Part shown: positions 46,151-59,365 of the stretch, in pieces | Layout of the letters: each line of letters opens with the position of its first letter | How positions within the stretch are numbered: the first letter of the stretch is position 1 | Origin: Isoetes taiwanensis | Lineage: Eukaryota > Streptophyta > Lycopodiopsida > Isoetales > Isoetaceae | Assembly (NCBI GenBank): GCA_021234155.1 | Contig: JAJEKV010000005.1 | Coordinates: 29,379,617-29,443,616 of the forward strand | Direction of reading: 5' to 3' | Length of the DNA: 64,000 nucleotides | Notes under the pieces: model-generated | Told to the model about the DNA's origin: nothing | Databases searched by the model: none | What the model saw: only the letters and a program-made list of their open reading frames with translations | Program-made: the position numbers and the translations under genes

Positions 46151-49100
46151 TGCATAAATAGTGAGTGCTGGTAAGACCTTAATTGTCTCATGATGTTCAG
46201 ACTAAAAATCTGGATTCATCAGTAAGTAGTCAAATCAAAGAATTGTTGTGCTTGTTTTCCTATCACTTGAATGTCTGACAATGGTGCTTTAATTGTCTCA
46301 TGATGTTCATACTAAAAGTCTAAAAATTAATGGACTCATCTGTACGTAGTAGAATCAAACAATTGCTATGCATGTTTTCCTATGAGTGTCCGACAATGGT
46401 TCTTTGACATCACGGCACATTCATGATATCAATTTGAGAAAGCCTTTATATTGACTAATAATGGAGTCCATGCTAAATGTGCAAACATAATGTGTGTTAG
46501 ATTTTGTGCCAATGTTACCTTTAATAGCATATGGTGTTTAAGTGCACATAGAACATTGAATAATTTCTTCTAGATGCTCAATAGTGTGCATGCAAACATA
46601 ACAAATGTAATAATAATTCTTGTCCACTTTGCATAGCTATGATTTTGCTTTTCACATCTACTTACTTAGGGCACATCATTTGCTATGGTGGATTGTAGTA
46701 TAAAAAAGGGGCTCGTTATAGTATGCTTTGGGTGAATATTGCAATGATAAAGAATATAGTAGTAGTTTTTTAACAACCTTTTCGGATTAGCTTATGGACC
46801 GTTTATAAGCCACTTCAACAAATATCGGCAAATATGCTAGATGAGATTACAAAGCTACAAAATCCATGTCCATTTAAGATTGGATAAAAAATTAATATAA
46901 TGTATGATGATGCCCTCAATTAGCACTTGGCCTCAACAACATTTTGTTCAACAACATTTTAAATGCCAAATCAAGATTGTGATATTAAATAAAACAAACA
47001 TGTAACTCTGAATTCTTACATCATTGCATGTTTTGGTGTTCATGGCACTTACTTAAAAATATCTGGGGAAAATATGCCTCTCAAAGCTATTTCCCTTTGA
47101 ATTTTTGTTTTTGTCAACAATTTTATTCAGATAATGGCAAATCTGAGGGGCATTGATTTCACATTTAGCAGCAACGCCTATAACTTATGTATAGAAAAGT
47201 CCAATCGTTGCAAACTTGTTTTCATATTTTTATGAATGTGCTCGGTAAAGCCATCTCCAAATGAAGATGCCATAGCAAAATTTGTTACATAGCGATGTCC
47301 CTTGTTTGCCAATTAGCATGGGAATGTACTTTGATGGTAAATGATGTTGGAACTATGCTTCAGGAGTGGTACCTACAAAGAGAAAAAAGAAAATAGATGT
47401 TAGACAAACCTGATCATAAATCTGAACACAAAAATATGGTTACAACACCCGATTTCTTAATAAAACTGTGTGAATACTCAATGATGCTGCTACTCTGAAA
47501 CTAACACAATTGTAAGATTTGATGTACCTCGTGCAACTTCAAAAAATTTGAGACTTCAAACCACCGCCAAAAAGAGAACAACAATATAATAATCTAGAAT
47601 TCATGAAAAGACAAACTTAAATCACAAAGATCTAGTCGACAAAAATGGAGAAAAATCTTGAAATTGCATGCGAGAGATGTTGTTGATTGCATTCTTACCA
47701 TGTTACACATGAAGATCTGTTGATTTGTTGCCTTCATTGGGTGGGCGCCTCGCAGACATGAGATAGATATGCTTACGTGATACATGGGCTTGTCCATTAT
47801 GCGACCAAACCTAATTCAATGAGATTTCACAACAAATAAGAGACTCTCTGATATACTTCTAGAATTCTCAAGATTTAATAGCTGAACTGAATGAACCTTT
47901 CCTTATCTGACATTAACTGCCTAAAACATGTGTAAAGAACAAAGAGCAACCAACCACATGAATTCTAGAAACGGTACAATTATAGATAACAGTCCAAAAA
48001 TCGAAGCAGCACAAAAAATAAAAATACATCTTTAATCTTGTTGGGTTAGGCATCTTATCCAACATCTACTATTTGCCTCTTCATCTACCATTGGAGCAAG
48101 AAAGGAAGCATGTGTATAGACCCACCTAGTTGAACAGTCAAAGATTGACAGCAAGGGCTTGAAGATTAAAAAAGCGTACAGGTGCAATGTGCTCATCACA
48201 TCCAGACCATAAGCACAAAAAGGGGCGGTACGGAATAGCATCTATACAAAGGGATTTTGCCAGATCACTTCTACAATATCGGCACAAAAAGGGCCGTTGA
48301 AGAATAGCATCTTCCTTTGTTCTTCATTTGAGGCTTGTCCGCTGCAAAGTAGGTGAGGAAAAATATAGATAGAGAGAAATAGATAAGAAAGAATAATAGG
48401 AACATAATGTCTGAGTACCTGTGTAGTAGAAAATGGGGCCGCATTTGCAATCCGACATTTGCATCCTGCTTCTTATCCTTGAATCTGAAGCCCAAGATTT
48501 AGCCTGCATCAAAGATTTTACAACATTGAGACATGCGATAAGATGCCTCTTCTTGAGAATAAGAATTGGAAATGATACATGGCTTGAAAATCTCTTTCTT
48601 TCTGGTATTTCTCTAAGCATTCAGATACCTTATTCACATACCTTCTTTGGCTACTGAATTTATAGGCAGGCAGTTGGAGGTGAATCTGTCCATTTTTTTC
48701 TGAGATGCAGCAAACATAGCAGAATGCCAGCCCTGGAATATTGCTTAAGAGAGGAATCCCAAAATTGGAACAGACACCCATAAAATAGCCATCCAATTTC
48801 TGGGCCTATGTCTCTTATTTATAACATTGTTTGTCAAAATATGGGGAAAATCAAGAAAAGACTACTGGAAAAAAATGGACACATCTCAGCAAAATTTACA
48901 ACTTATATTGAAGCTTTGCTTATGAAGAAGCAAGCAACCACGCAAGAAAACTTGAATATACAATCGATCATCCATGTATTTCGTAAGGTTCAAGAACAAA
49001 GCATGTCACATTTTCGTAGGCATGGATATCAAGCTCCCTGGCAAAACAGAAGCCAGACAACACAGAAGCTAGATACAGAGAGAGAATATTTATACCTGTA

Positions 49101-50535
49101 AATATCAGGGCCCTGCCTAATGGCTTTTTGTAGAGTCAAATATCATTTACATAGCCTCCCTGAGCCTCCGTTTACAAATTGGAGCCCGGTAATTTGGGAG
49201 CCCTCGTCGCGAGAATCCCCCCGCATAAAGATGAAAAGAATGACATGTAACAACTGGGTCTTTCAAACGAAGTATTTAGGGTCAGGGAGAAACAGGAAAA
49301 TATCAACAAAGAGCAACAGACCTTACATGTTTCACAAAATACGCAGAGCCACGTCTCTGTTTGAGAATGATCCCTCCCTTGAAAATCAAGATACAAAAAT
49401 CTACCAAACCGCGCTCTTCAAGCATCAAGAAATCATGAAAAAGGCAAGAGTTAAGCTACTGAAGTCTTCAAGCATTGCCAGAAATGCATGCGATTTGGGG
49501 TGCCTGCCTTTCTTCTTGTTTTGGCTGGCTGGGTACTTTGGCATGCCCTTGTAGGCTTTCCAAGAAAAAGGGAAGATACTGAAGAAACAGCAAATCGAAT
49601 GCTGAGAACTTGTGAAGTCTTAAACTGCCAGCCTAAAGAAACAATGGCAGATCGAGTCATGCAACCAAGCATGAGGCAGAGAAGAGAAAAGGGAAAGAAA
49701 ATGATATTAGAAACCTGAAATTAACTCCAAGCTCCAGCTCCAAGCCCCAAAATGTGAGTTCTGCCACAAACCCCCTCTTTGATTCTAGCAAAAGCCTAAG
49801 CAAGAGGCAGTTCGGATTGAACCCAGTCGAGTATCATATATCAAAGCGAGATTCATCGCCTACTTTGGAGGAAAGATAGCCGGAAAAATAAAAATTGGCC
49901 GGAAAACCCATGTTTTTTAGCCAAATGTAACACCTGGAAAAGGGCACACCGGCGTTACCACCCACCCCCAAAAACATTTTAAATAAGTAGACTAGTAAAC
50001 GTGTGCCCGGCGTTGCCGGGCTAATGTCCTGGGCGTGTTTTTACTCGGCCTTTAACGTCCATACACACGTTGATATAGGCAAGATCAAACAATATTTGCT
50101 TTTGTAATTTTTTTATTATTGAAATTTGTCTAATGACAGTATCATCAATGTATTAGCTTTGCATTTATCAATTTCAACAGAGAAAACAATGCTTTATAAC
50201 AAATGTGTTAAATCTACCCCTGAAAACAAAATTTTGGAAAGCTAAATCCAAAACTTATGCTCAAAATGTCACCCTTAGAAGTAGTTAAGTACACCAACAA
50301 AAAATAGGTACAGAAATACAAAACACAAAATTTTGTCCTAGCTCATTGACGTATTTTAGTTCATGATGGAACTCTAAATACGCATCTCCACATGGCGCAC
50401 ATCATCAAGGGCCTAATATTGTACTTTGTTGGATACTCCGTGATATCTTCACTTCTCCAGGCCAGATAACATCTTAGCGGGGTAAAAAGTGAAATGCACG
50501 GGCGAAGTCATTGATTCGAATCGCCCACCGGCGCC

Positions 50536-51125
50536 TCAACGACTATCACACGCGTGAGACAACTCATCCCCAAGGTAGACTCGTATGATGGAATCAGATA
50601 CCGCCTCAGGAAGGAATGATTTGTAGACCCTAAAATGGGTTCCATTACATACTACAACACATGTGAGTTCTTTTGCTACTAAGACACCAATTCGCCAGTG
50701 CATGGTATCGTTTCTCATATGAAAAAAAAGACAAATAATTGCAGGTTAGTCAAAGCAACTACATTACCCAATAGATAGATACATGCACTTTATCCTCCAC
50801 CTACCTCTCTCAAAGCATATCCGCGTAAACAACGTTCCCTTGTATAGACTTGATCAAATAGGAAGTCATCAATTAGTTGGATAAACTGCTCCAACTTGAC
50901 AACCTCGTCAGTGCAAAATATATCCTTGAGCTTTCCAATAAGCTCCTCAATTTCCACGCTTGCTACCCCATGCATATGAGCGTGGTATTTTTGTTCCCAA
51001 TCATACCATGACCCAAGAGCACGTACGACAAAAATAACACTGGCAACGTGATAACTCCTGTCACCTTTTAGGCATTTGGCGACGTGGTGACCAAAGACAT
51101 AACAAGGGACCAAAATACGCACCAT
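50536..51125 (-). pseudogene. unrecognised exon-like frames 3' of the Helitron helicase, unit 2
   Basis: Counterpart of 35621-36290. The frame 51125-50790 is open in both units with only a few substitutions, suggesting that it was coding until recently or that divergence is low. No domain recognised. Confidence 0.4.
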
Positions 51126-51240
51126 CTACATGAATGAAGAAATAAGTAAGTATTTAAGACAAAAAAAGAAATAAAATAAAAGAAATCAATGAAAAAAAAG
51201 AGAAATCGAAAGTAGAGACATTTAAGTATTAGGCTCACAA

Positions 51241-51860
51241 TTAGAGGAGTTCTTTGTAGACAATATTTGTTGTATATCTTGATCGGGTCGACGTCTCATG
51301 GGAAGCATCTCCATCCTTCGATAGAATGAGTACCTTAATGCCTTGGATTCCTTGAGCTTTCGAGAGTGCCACATAGAGTTTGTCCGTGACTAAAACATCG
51401 AAGTTTGGCAAATACAAACCAACCATTTTCATCGCTTGGCCCAGGACTTGTTGATTGTCATGCCAAAAGTCGGCGTGTGAAGGAAATTGCATGCGCTCAA
51501 ACCGAAATGGAAGTTCGCATTATTTGGCACCAAAGGAATTCGAAATATGAACACTCGCCCCAATATTTTTTCCAAAGGACAATCTCGGCATCTATAGCAC
51601 GCCTTCCCAATGAACGATGATGAGGCGAGTTCCATTATAGAGTCCTTTCCGGTAGAAACTGACCTCAACAACATGACAATCATGCCAACCTTCAATGTCA
51701 ATTGATGTGGAGGCATCCCTTTCAAGTTTGCGTGATTCAAAAATTCAACAGATCGACCCCCATCATTCTCATCCACACTCGATCGGCAATCGAATAATCA
51801 ATAGGCGTAGTGAGCAACCACTCAATCATCCTCTTGTTTACTTCATCTACATCGTCATTT
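51241..51860 (-). pseudogene. Helitron helicase C-terminal part, unit 2 (damaged)
   Basis: The frames 51776-51429 and 51492-51241 cover GMPPHQLTLKVGMIVMLLR, FGMTINKSWAK and KLYVALSKAQGIQGIKVLI. The signature INKSQGQT is altered to INKSWAK by a frame change at 51440-51450. Unit 1 retains the intact signature. Confidence 0.8.
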
Positions 51861-51943
51861 AGTGACGTAAGGATTGCCTTTTGCACCCAATAGGACACAC
51901 TTTATAATTTGTGGAAACATCTCGAAATGCCACGGCTAGCAAA

Positions 51944-53434
51944 TCATTCAAGTCCCCGCGGACTTGACACAAATCTCTTAGGAAGACATATTACGTCCGA
52001 CCCAATGTTGGGAAATGTGGTTTGGAGCCCATCTCCAACTCGTAGAAGATAGTCAGCAAATGCCCTTTGCTCTTCCAGATCACTCCCCACATTGTTCATT
52101 ACCCGCATATATATGTTGAGCTTATGTTCCTCGACATGATCCCATATGTAAGAGTACTTCAAGGAAGCTTGCACAATTTGGGGTCGATTTCCTCGTGGTA
52201 CCACAGGTGGAACCTGGCGAAAATCTCCTCCTAAAATAACAATGAGTCCTCCAAATATTTTGTCACATGACATTACATCACGGAGCGTTCTATCCAGTGC
52301 TTCATAAACATGTTTATGCATCATTGGGGCCTCATCCCATATAATCATGCATGTCGCTCTTATCAATTTTGCCAACTCGGACTGCTTTGGAATATTGCAC
52401 ATTGATGTCTCATCTATATTTATCGGTATCTTGAACCTTGAATGTGCAGTGCGCTCGCCCTTCAATAAAGTGGATGCAATTCCGGAGGAAGCAACTGCAA
52501 GTGCAATGATACCTCGGGCACGAACATAAAACAACATGGTGTTGAAAAGAAAACTCTTTCCCGATCCACCTGCACCATGAACAAAGAAGACCCGTCCTTT
52601 TTCCAACATCACGTGCTCATGGATCACACGGTCAAAGATAATACGTTGATCGTCATATAGGCGGTCCACAAATTCTTGCACCTCTGCCATGTCCTCTTGA
52701 AACACCTCATCCCGAAATATCATATATGGATCTATTGCACGCTCGGGAAGAATGAATTCAAACTCTCTCAAAGATCGTCCAGCAGAATTCATGTGGTCTT
52801 CAATGTCTAGAAGTGCCATATCAAAAAATTGATCACACACCTGCACACTTTGATCCTCCGCAACCCTTCGTGCCTCATGTAAGAAGTCATCGACCATAGA
52901 AAGCTTGACTTCCTCCCACAGTTGCTGCGGATTTGATGGTTCACAATTTAAAAGTATCATGGCGAACATATGTCGCAATTGTGGTGGCATACCCCATGCT
53001 GCTGCTTCTTGAAGAGATTCGAGCCATTCTGTATCGTCTCGAAGCAACCCACGACAAATGCAAGCTTCTTTATATGTTGCACATAACTCCCCATCGAAGG
53101 AGCGCAGATCTTCAAAACTAATTGCAACTGTCACACGTGTCAATAGGAAACGTAGATAGTATCGCTCTCCTTCTGAAGGTTTAGCAAAGTACATGCGTCC
53201 AATCGTGGGAAACTTCTGATTGTTGGATCTACCCATCCATGTCCTACTGGGTTTATCATAGGTAAACTTTTGAGGAAAATCGTGGTAGAGCAATTGAGTA
53301 GCCTCTCTATTTCCAAATGCATTCATCTCGAAGAAAGCTGTCAACGTTGTTCCGTTATTCTTACTTCTTATCGTGTCCACGCTCATACCTTCTCGATAGT
53401 ATACATCTTGTTGCATTGGGAGATGCACATCCAA
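51944..53434 (-). pseudogene. Helitron protein: linker and PIF1-like helicase core, unit 2 (open)
   Basis: 496 open codons. The first ~210 residues are the Helitron linker blocks (TLTAFFEMNA; IGRMYFAKPSEGERYYLRF; FEDLRSFDGE; ACICRGLLRDDTEWLESL). The helicase follows: VFFVHGAGGSGKSFLFNTML (Walker A, GAGGSGKS), SSGIASTLLKGERTAHSRF, MIIWDEAPMMHKH (Walker B) and VILGGDFRQVPPV (motif III). In active Helitrons the helicase unwinds DNA during rolling-circle transposition. Upstream, the frame carries a TGA at the EASW position near 53485, shared with unit 1. Downstream it is frameshifted. It is therefore a fragment of a pseudogene despite its length. Confidence 0.85.
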
Positions 53435-53740
53435 TCTAGTGACATGAGGAAACTGTTGCTGTATATCATATGAGAGGATTCTTCACGATGCTTCAGAAGC
53501 TGAAAAATAGCGTGCATTTAAGTATTGCTCAACCTCATCATGGTTTATGGTCGAGCTCGAGGACTAGTAGCTACAACAGTGGGAAAAATGGTTTGCCATG
53601 ACGGGTGGCCAAATCATCTTCTTCATCCCCGCCTTCATCAAATTCATCATTCTCCTCGCGACAAAGACATAGGAAAAGAGCTAGAAAAGACCCGACGGAG
53701 GAAATATTAGAGGAAATTTTGAATAACAGTTTATCATAAG

Positions 53741-53993
53741 TCTTAAGAAAAGGTTGTCACAACTTTGCTCTAATATTGTTCAAAAGTTCTTGCAATAGCC
53801 TACTTAAATTATGCTAAAACATTGACAAAAATGAGGTCATTCTTTTGACGAAATATTTGACGCTACGCACTAGACACAATTTTGACACACCACAAGCACT
53901 TTGTGTCAAGATAGTGGCATTCGACACAAAGTTGTCACTATACTTATGGCTTGTCACAAGGGTTGACACTATATCCCCCATCCTCTTGTAGTG
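53741..53993. mobile_element. single CACTA-type transposon terminus, unit 2
   Basis: Copy of the terminus ending at 45372. Reverse complemented it starts CACTACAAGAGGATGGGGGA, with the same subterminal TGTCACAA/GACACAA repeats. Confidence 0.7.
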
Positions 53994-54801
53994 TCTTGTT
54001 GTACCAAGAGAATATCGTTGGAAGTAGTTTCATTACGTCCAGCAATTGTCACAGTTGGATACTGTCACCATACTATTCCATGAGGACATGCTACATTTTG
54101 GCATTTGCTCAAAGAAGTCAACTGAGGCACTTGGTGGAACAGCTCAAAAGCACCACCCAAAACATATCATACAATTTTTTATGCAAAGTAATCAAACGTG
54201 CTTTTGACTAGTCCCCCCAACCCTTTTTTTTGAAAGATGCTTTCATTCATAACAAGTTTATGATTATAACTTAATTCTATGTGATATCCACATTTCCGTT
54301 AAGGTGTCCATTTCTACTCCTATTGGCTATCTTCGATTCCTAATAAGTTGAATAGTATGCAGGATTTACTACCTTGTTAACTTCTTTTGCATTCATCACG
54401 CATTCTTAATGAAAGTATTTTTGGAACTTCAATATTTTTACGTGAGACTATGATGGTTCAGTTGAGGGTTTGAATGCTAATTCTCTCTATAAGTCAAAGG
54501 TTCAAATCTTTTTTGTACTGCTCTATGGTGGTGGTAAGAGTTCCGTGTGTGGTATGCATGGAGGGGAGTATTAGGTTTCTTGTATTTGTGTTATGGATGC
54601 ACGGGCTCGTTTGTGTCCTACGGGACGGTATTGAACTGTCCTGTGCCATTGTACAGTGTGCCAGCATACTTATTACTGCTAAGGTTTTTCCCTCGAAAAC
54701 CCTTTTGGGGCGGGGGTTTTTTAATCCTGTCAGTAATACGCTTGCTGCTCTCTTTTTTTTTGGGTCCCATAGGCCAATTGGTCTCCGTGGACGCTAGAAA
54801 C

Positions 54802-54876
54802 CTATTCTATTCTATTCTATTCTATTCTATTCTATTCTATTCTATTCTATTCTATTCTATTCTATTCTATTCTATT
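54802..54876. repeat. (TTCTA)n microsatellite, about 15 units
   Basis: Perfect TTCTA pentamers over 75 bases, starting in CCTATTCTA and ending at TCTATTACAC. Confidence 0.98.
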
Positions 54877-56965
54877 ACACGTGGCAATGACCCCTCACAA
54901 AGGAATTTAGACTGGCTCAACCCATCGATATTAATTTGTAAGAATTCACTTGTAAATGAAGAATTTTTTCAAAGATACTTTCTTTCTAAGTCATTTTCTT
55001 CTACTTTATGCCAAATATTTGTGATAATATCATGCACAACCATTTCAAGCTCTACATCTGGTGAGGCTGACCGTTTGGGCTTGCAATTTCTGATGTGTTG
55101 GTATTCTCTCCATGTTTGCTGCTGCTGCTGTGAGATGAATTTGCCATAAACTAAGTTTTTATTTTTCTATGTGCTTGCAACTCCGACTTCATTTATGTGT
55201 ATATGCAATAATACCTGACATTGCTGCTGCAACTCTCTTTTGGAAATGTGGGATCGAGTATTCCAGATGCAATAATACCGGCTATCAGGTATATGCAATA
55301 TCCTGCAGAATATTCCATGGCAATCCCTGTGATCCATCCCATTCAAATCAAGATGGGGTCAAACAGCCCCATTTTGACCCGATTTGCAAGGAGGCATTTA
55401 AAAACACAAACCCAATGGTTATCATTCTCACATCAAGCGTAACATACTGAATTTCTAACAGCAAACCTTTCTTGCTTCTATTCCTTCAGAGGAATTGAAC
55501 CTCAGAAGACAGAACAAAAGAAATACATACACAATAGAAAACAGAGCAATAGCAACAGACCATAAACAAACGCACAAGAAATAGAAGAACCAGTCCAGCC
55601 TTGACTGCAAATCGACCATTCTCCACTGCTCAATGACAAATCTGCCGAATTTAACAAGGTTAGGCCCTAACAAGATTTTCTTCTGTGAAAACCTTATTTC
55701 TTACTCAAACACTGCAGAACGAGTGGATAGAACAACCATCATTCATTTATTTTAGGATTATGTCTGTTCCAAAATCGCGCCACTTTAGCATGTATAATGA
55801 CCAATTATGGTATTTTTACATTTATTTTATTCACCAAAAATTTGCCTCAGAAACACTTGCTCATTAGTCTTATTAATGCACTATTAACGCATTTTCTTAT
55901 GAGGTGGAATGATAAAAATTAACCATTTTTTAACACCTTTGTTATCTATGGGGTGTGAAAATAATGCAAATATACAGCTAATATCAGAATTTAATTAAAC
56001 TAGAAGTTAATTGTTCGAACATTTTGAGGCAGTATTTAAAGAAATATGAAGGTGGACGTCATATTTGACATTCCAGGAGGTAAATCAATGGGTAATAATT
56101 CGGAACACAAAAGTATAGCCTTGAACCCAAAATCGCGCTTGGCGCGATTTAGCACCAACAATTTGGACATAAACAGAATAGTTTCGGACACAAAATCGAA
56201 CTCATCCCTGAGCTTTAGGCTGTCCAAAGTTGTTGAAGAAGAACTTTCCGCAGATCTCACTAAATTTTTATGGGGAAAGGTCCTTATTACTATTTGATAT
56301 TGGGGAAGAGGAGAGCACAAAGACGCGAACTTGTACTCATCGTTGAGCTTATGGCCCCAATCTTCACTTGCTTCTGGTCAAATTTTGGAGATTTTGGTAT
56401 TCAAGATCAAAGAGTGGATTTAAACAATATGCGCCTTCTTGAGAGCTCTGGACTGAATCATGATCAGATAGTTGAAGGTGCACATCAGGGGAATAAGAAA
56501 GGAGGCATGCCCCATGGCACTATCCCACTACCTGGAGAATACAAGAGAGCACATTAACTCTCCTAGCCTTTATTCTTCCACCAATTTGGTCTCTAATAGC
56601 CATTTGGTATTGTAGCTCCATATTTTTCATGCCCTGCAGAATACAACTTGCTTTTTTTAATCCAAGTCCACCAGTCTAGATTCAACAAATGTTGGGAGTT
56701 GTAAAAACATATTACCGGAAGATGATACTGACTAAGAATACGAAGATATGTTTTGTTGCCATTACTGTTAATAGTATCGCCCATCTGCTATTGTAGCTCT
56801 TTGAGACTTTGGGGTTCAAAAAATCCCACAGTTTCTTCATTTTCCTTTTGCAGTACTGAAATGTTGACAATGAGTTAGAAACACTGCTACACTGCATTCA
56901 TACAAGTTCTACACACAAACCACAATATATTTACCCATGAATTATAGTTGTATTGTATAAAACAG
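54877..56965. other. no recognised gene
   Basis: Open frames here lack motifs. Small features: a 9-bp-stem palindrome AAATCGCGC-TTG-GCGCGATTT at 56130-56150, and a weak duplication of GAACTCATC-TGAGCTT text at about 56200 and 56330. The homology with block A begins abruptly at 56966. Confidence 0.4.
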
Positions 56966-58308
56966 CTGGAGTTTGTAAGGAGCGAAAAAAAGTTGATGAA
57001 ATTCAATTTGCTGATGAGATTGCTTTGTTGACTGACATCGACCACCAAATTACACATCCGAAGGGTCTTCAACGAAGGTAATTTCTTAGTTTTCTTTCTT
57101 TATTTGCTTGTTTAATTTTTTTTGGTGGTTCTGACTATTCTGTTTTTATGTCAGGTTTCTATACTATTGTGTGTCAAGGTTTGCAATTCGTGATCAAAAG
57201 GAGCTGCATCTTTTGGTGATGTCAGGGTTTATTATTGGGAAAGAAAATACTATTGAGTATTTGGAATATGATGATCGTACAAGTAAAAACTATGATGCAG
57301 ATATGTCACTCTATCAAGAAGAGCAATTCAGAATGGGGTGTCGATGTTATGAATCTGATGTTCTTCTTATCTATAGGCAGCTTTTGAGGCATCTGCCTGA
57401 TTTGAAGCCGAGTGATAGTGGAGCAATTGCTTTGAAGTTTTGTTTCACACAGGCAATTATGAACCATAAGGGAAACACATGGTATAATTCAGTGCATAGA
57501 GTGAGTGCACGGAAGTTAGCGGAGTGGATGAAATACATGTTGAAAACAATGGGTGTTGATGAGAAGTTTTCGGAAAAATCTGGTCGTACTACTGCTATAT
57601 CAAGAATGGCAAGGGCTGGGGTACCTCAGAACGTAGGCATGCGCATTACAGGGCAAAGAACAACCGAGGCGTATAGTAGGTAATCAAGTTTTCTGTTTGT
57701 TTTTTATTTATAACATTATTAAATTTCTAACATTTATTTATTAATATTATTTTAGGTATGATAAAACTAAGGAGGTACAAGCTAAGTGTGCCATGTCAGT
57801 TGTTGCCAATCCATTTGATGAGAACGGACAGCGTAGGATGTATGAGACTACGTATTCTAAAGAATTGCAGAAGTTAGACGAACAAGAACGAGTTGGTAGT
57901 TCTTTGAAGGATCTTGTTGTATTAGCCCCTCCAATTCAGCAAGTTAACAATGATATTGTCAAGAAGGTAGATACATCGAGCAAAAGTACCATTAGTTTTG
58001 CTGTTGCTGGTTTGTTATACAGTGTGCATGTTAATTCTGCTGGTGAGCTAGTTTCTGTCATTCCTTCTGTTGAGGTAGTTTCTGTAGTTCCTTCTGCAAC
58101 TACTGATATCCAACTAAACAATGATTTTGAGTTTCTATCAAAGACAAATCCAGTTGTGAGAAAAGCTATGGGTATGGAGGTTAATGTTGGCAGCATTACA
58201 GGTGGATCTTTCCAGAACTGCAACATTATGATGTCGTGTGTTTCTCGCGAGGAATTGCATGAAATCATGGTCAATATGATGAGGTTTGTGAATGCAGTCT
58301 GCAATTGA
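56966..58308 (+). CDS. Crypton/DUF3504-like tyrosine recombinase, copy 2 (5'-truncated)
   Basis: Exons 56966-57077 (5' end missing), 57155-57679 and 57756-58308 follow the same GT-AG pattern as copy 1. The frame stays open through exon 3 (MYETTYSKELQKL where copy 1 has a stop) to 58308. Arg-I box: FAIRDQKELHLLVM. C-terminal box: KSGRTTAISRMARAGVPQ and MRITGQRTTEAYS, joined by splicing to RY, the expected nucleophile. The C-terminal ~180 residues have low-complexity Val/Ser/Asn stretches and end near GGSFQNCNIMM. In-frame upstream sequence reaches a TGA near 56936 with no ATG, so the true start is lost or lies in an unseen upstream exon. The coding sequence is about 88-90% similar to copy 1 by eye. 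Whether the gene is an active transposon enzyme or a host gene cannot be told here. Confidence 0.65.
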
Positions 58309-58760
58309 CATGGCAGTGAACTGAAATTTGTCTTTTGGAATATTTTGAATGTTTTTGAATCTATACAGGAGTTTCCTTACTTCCAAATCTTGTATTGGAT
58401 CTTTCTACAAATGTGAACTATAATTGTGATAGTACTTGTATTTGATTTTGTGAATGTCTTTCCAGGAAATCTATTTTGTTTGTTTTCTAAATCGTTTTTA
58501 ATCTTTTCAATGTTTCTCTCTTCATTTTAGAGTTACTGGCAAATAAAAAATGTAAGTAGAAAAAAATGATTGAAGTAAAAAAGTAGAATGCAAGTAATAA
58601 TTAAGAATGCAACTAAATTAACAATTCCGCAAAAGAATGTTGGACACATGGTGCTATAGATTGGATAAATTGGCAGAATTGAAAGCACCCAAACTTTACG
58701 TTATTTATCAAGTGTAAGTGTTTGTACATGCATGCAACTTGCTATCTTTTTGTATACATG

Positions 58761-58858
58761 AATGTTTGCGTGGAGCAAATTCCGGCCTAGAAAAATGGCC
58801 GACGCCGGCGTCGGCGGAGGCCAATTTTTCCGGCCGTAATTTTGTACACGCAAACATT
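58761..58858. repeat. 98-bp GC-rich palindrome (foldback)
   Basis: The left arm AATGTTTGCGTGG...CGGCC...AAAAATGGCC pairs with the right arm GGCCAATTTTTCCGGCCG...CACGCAAACATT around the centre GACGCCGGCGTCGGC. It lies at the point where block C stops matching block A (the next match resumes near 59970), so it belongs to C-specific inserted sequence. Confidence 0.9.
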
Positions 58859-59099
58859 GGTGTAACGCGGAAATTTGGGGGCATTTTTGTGCCACGTCAC
58901 CATTTCACCACACCATCTTTCTCTGGCCGGCCGAGCTCCGGCTATGGCGTCGACATGGCGCCAGGGCTTTAGGCGTCTCCGTTCCGCTTGTTCTTGCCAT
59001 TTTTGAGGCAGGTGCCCGATCTTTCTTTTGATCCCATTTTCAAGTAGAGCGCCTACGATTTTGTAAGCTTGTGCAGGATCTTTAGTTTATTGTGTCTTT

Positions 59100-59365
59100 C
59101 CTGTCATTTTTCGAGCTTCTTGGAGTTTCTTGGACGAGTTTCTTGCCGTGGACGAGTTTCTTAGAGTTTAGGCGCTTTTTCTACAGGCGAGGCGATGGCG
59201 GTTTCTTACTTAGAGTTTAGGCGTTCTTTCTTGCCGTGGACGAGTTTAGGTAGTTCTTTCGCGAGGGGCAATGGCAGGTTCTTTCTTAGAGTTTAGGCGG
59301 TTCTTTTTTTGCCGTGGACCGGTTTAGGCGCTTCTTCGAAGCGTGAGGCGATGGCGGAAGCATCA
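59100..59365. repeat. minisatellite-like repeats, three imperfect units
   Basis: TTAGAGTTTAGGCG occurs at 59161, 59210 and 59286. GCCGTGGAC(G/C)(A/G)GTTT occurs near 59144, 59234 and 59310. GGCGATGGCGG occurs near 59191 and 59347. Unit length varies from about 50 to 76 bp. Confidence 0.8.

Larger units (their letters stand above)
49992..53720 (-). mobile_element. decayed Helitron, unit 2
   Basis: The 3' end is textbook: on the minus strand a perfect hairpin GCCCGGCAACGCCGGGC, nine bases, then CTAG and a flanking T. The PIF1-like helicase gene lies on the same strand at 53540-51240. No Rep (HUH) nuclease segment and no TC 5' end were found upstream, so it is 5'-truncated and cannot be autonomous. 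Confidence 0.8.
45741..54415. repeat. tandem duplication unit 2 (8.7 kb)
   Basis: Direct copy of 30631-45740 without the chromovirus and the solo LTR. It ends at CTTAATGAAAG (54415), after which the sequence is unique (TATTTTTGGAAC). It keeps the empty sites of both insertions. Confidence 0.92.

Noticed and set aside
54547-55149. 200-codon open frame around the TTCTA microsatellite
   Set aside because: The central part is microsatellite translated as SILFYSILFY repeats; a 5-bp repeat stays open in any frame without stops, and there are no motifs on either side.
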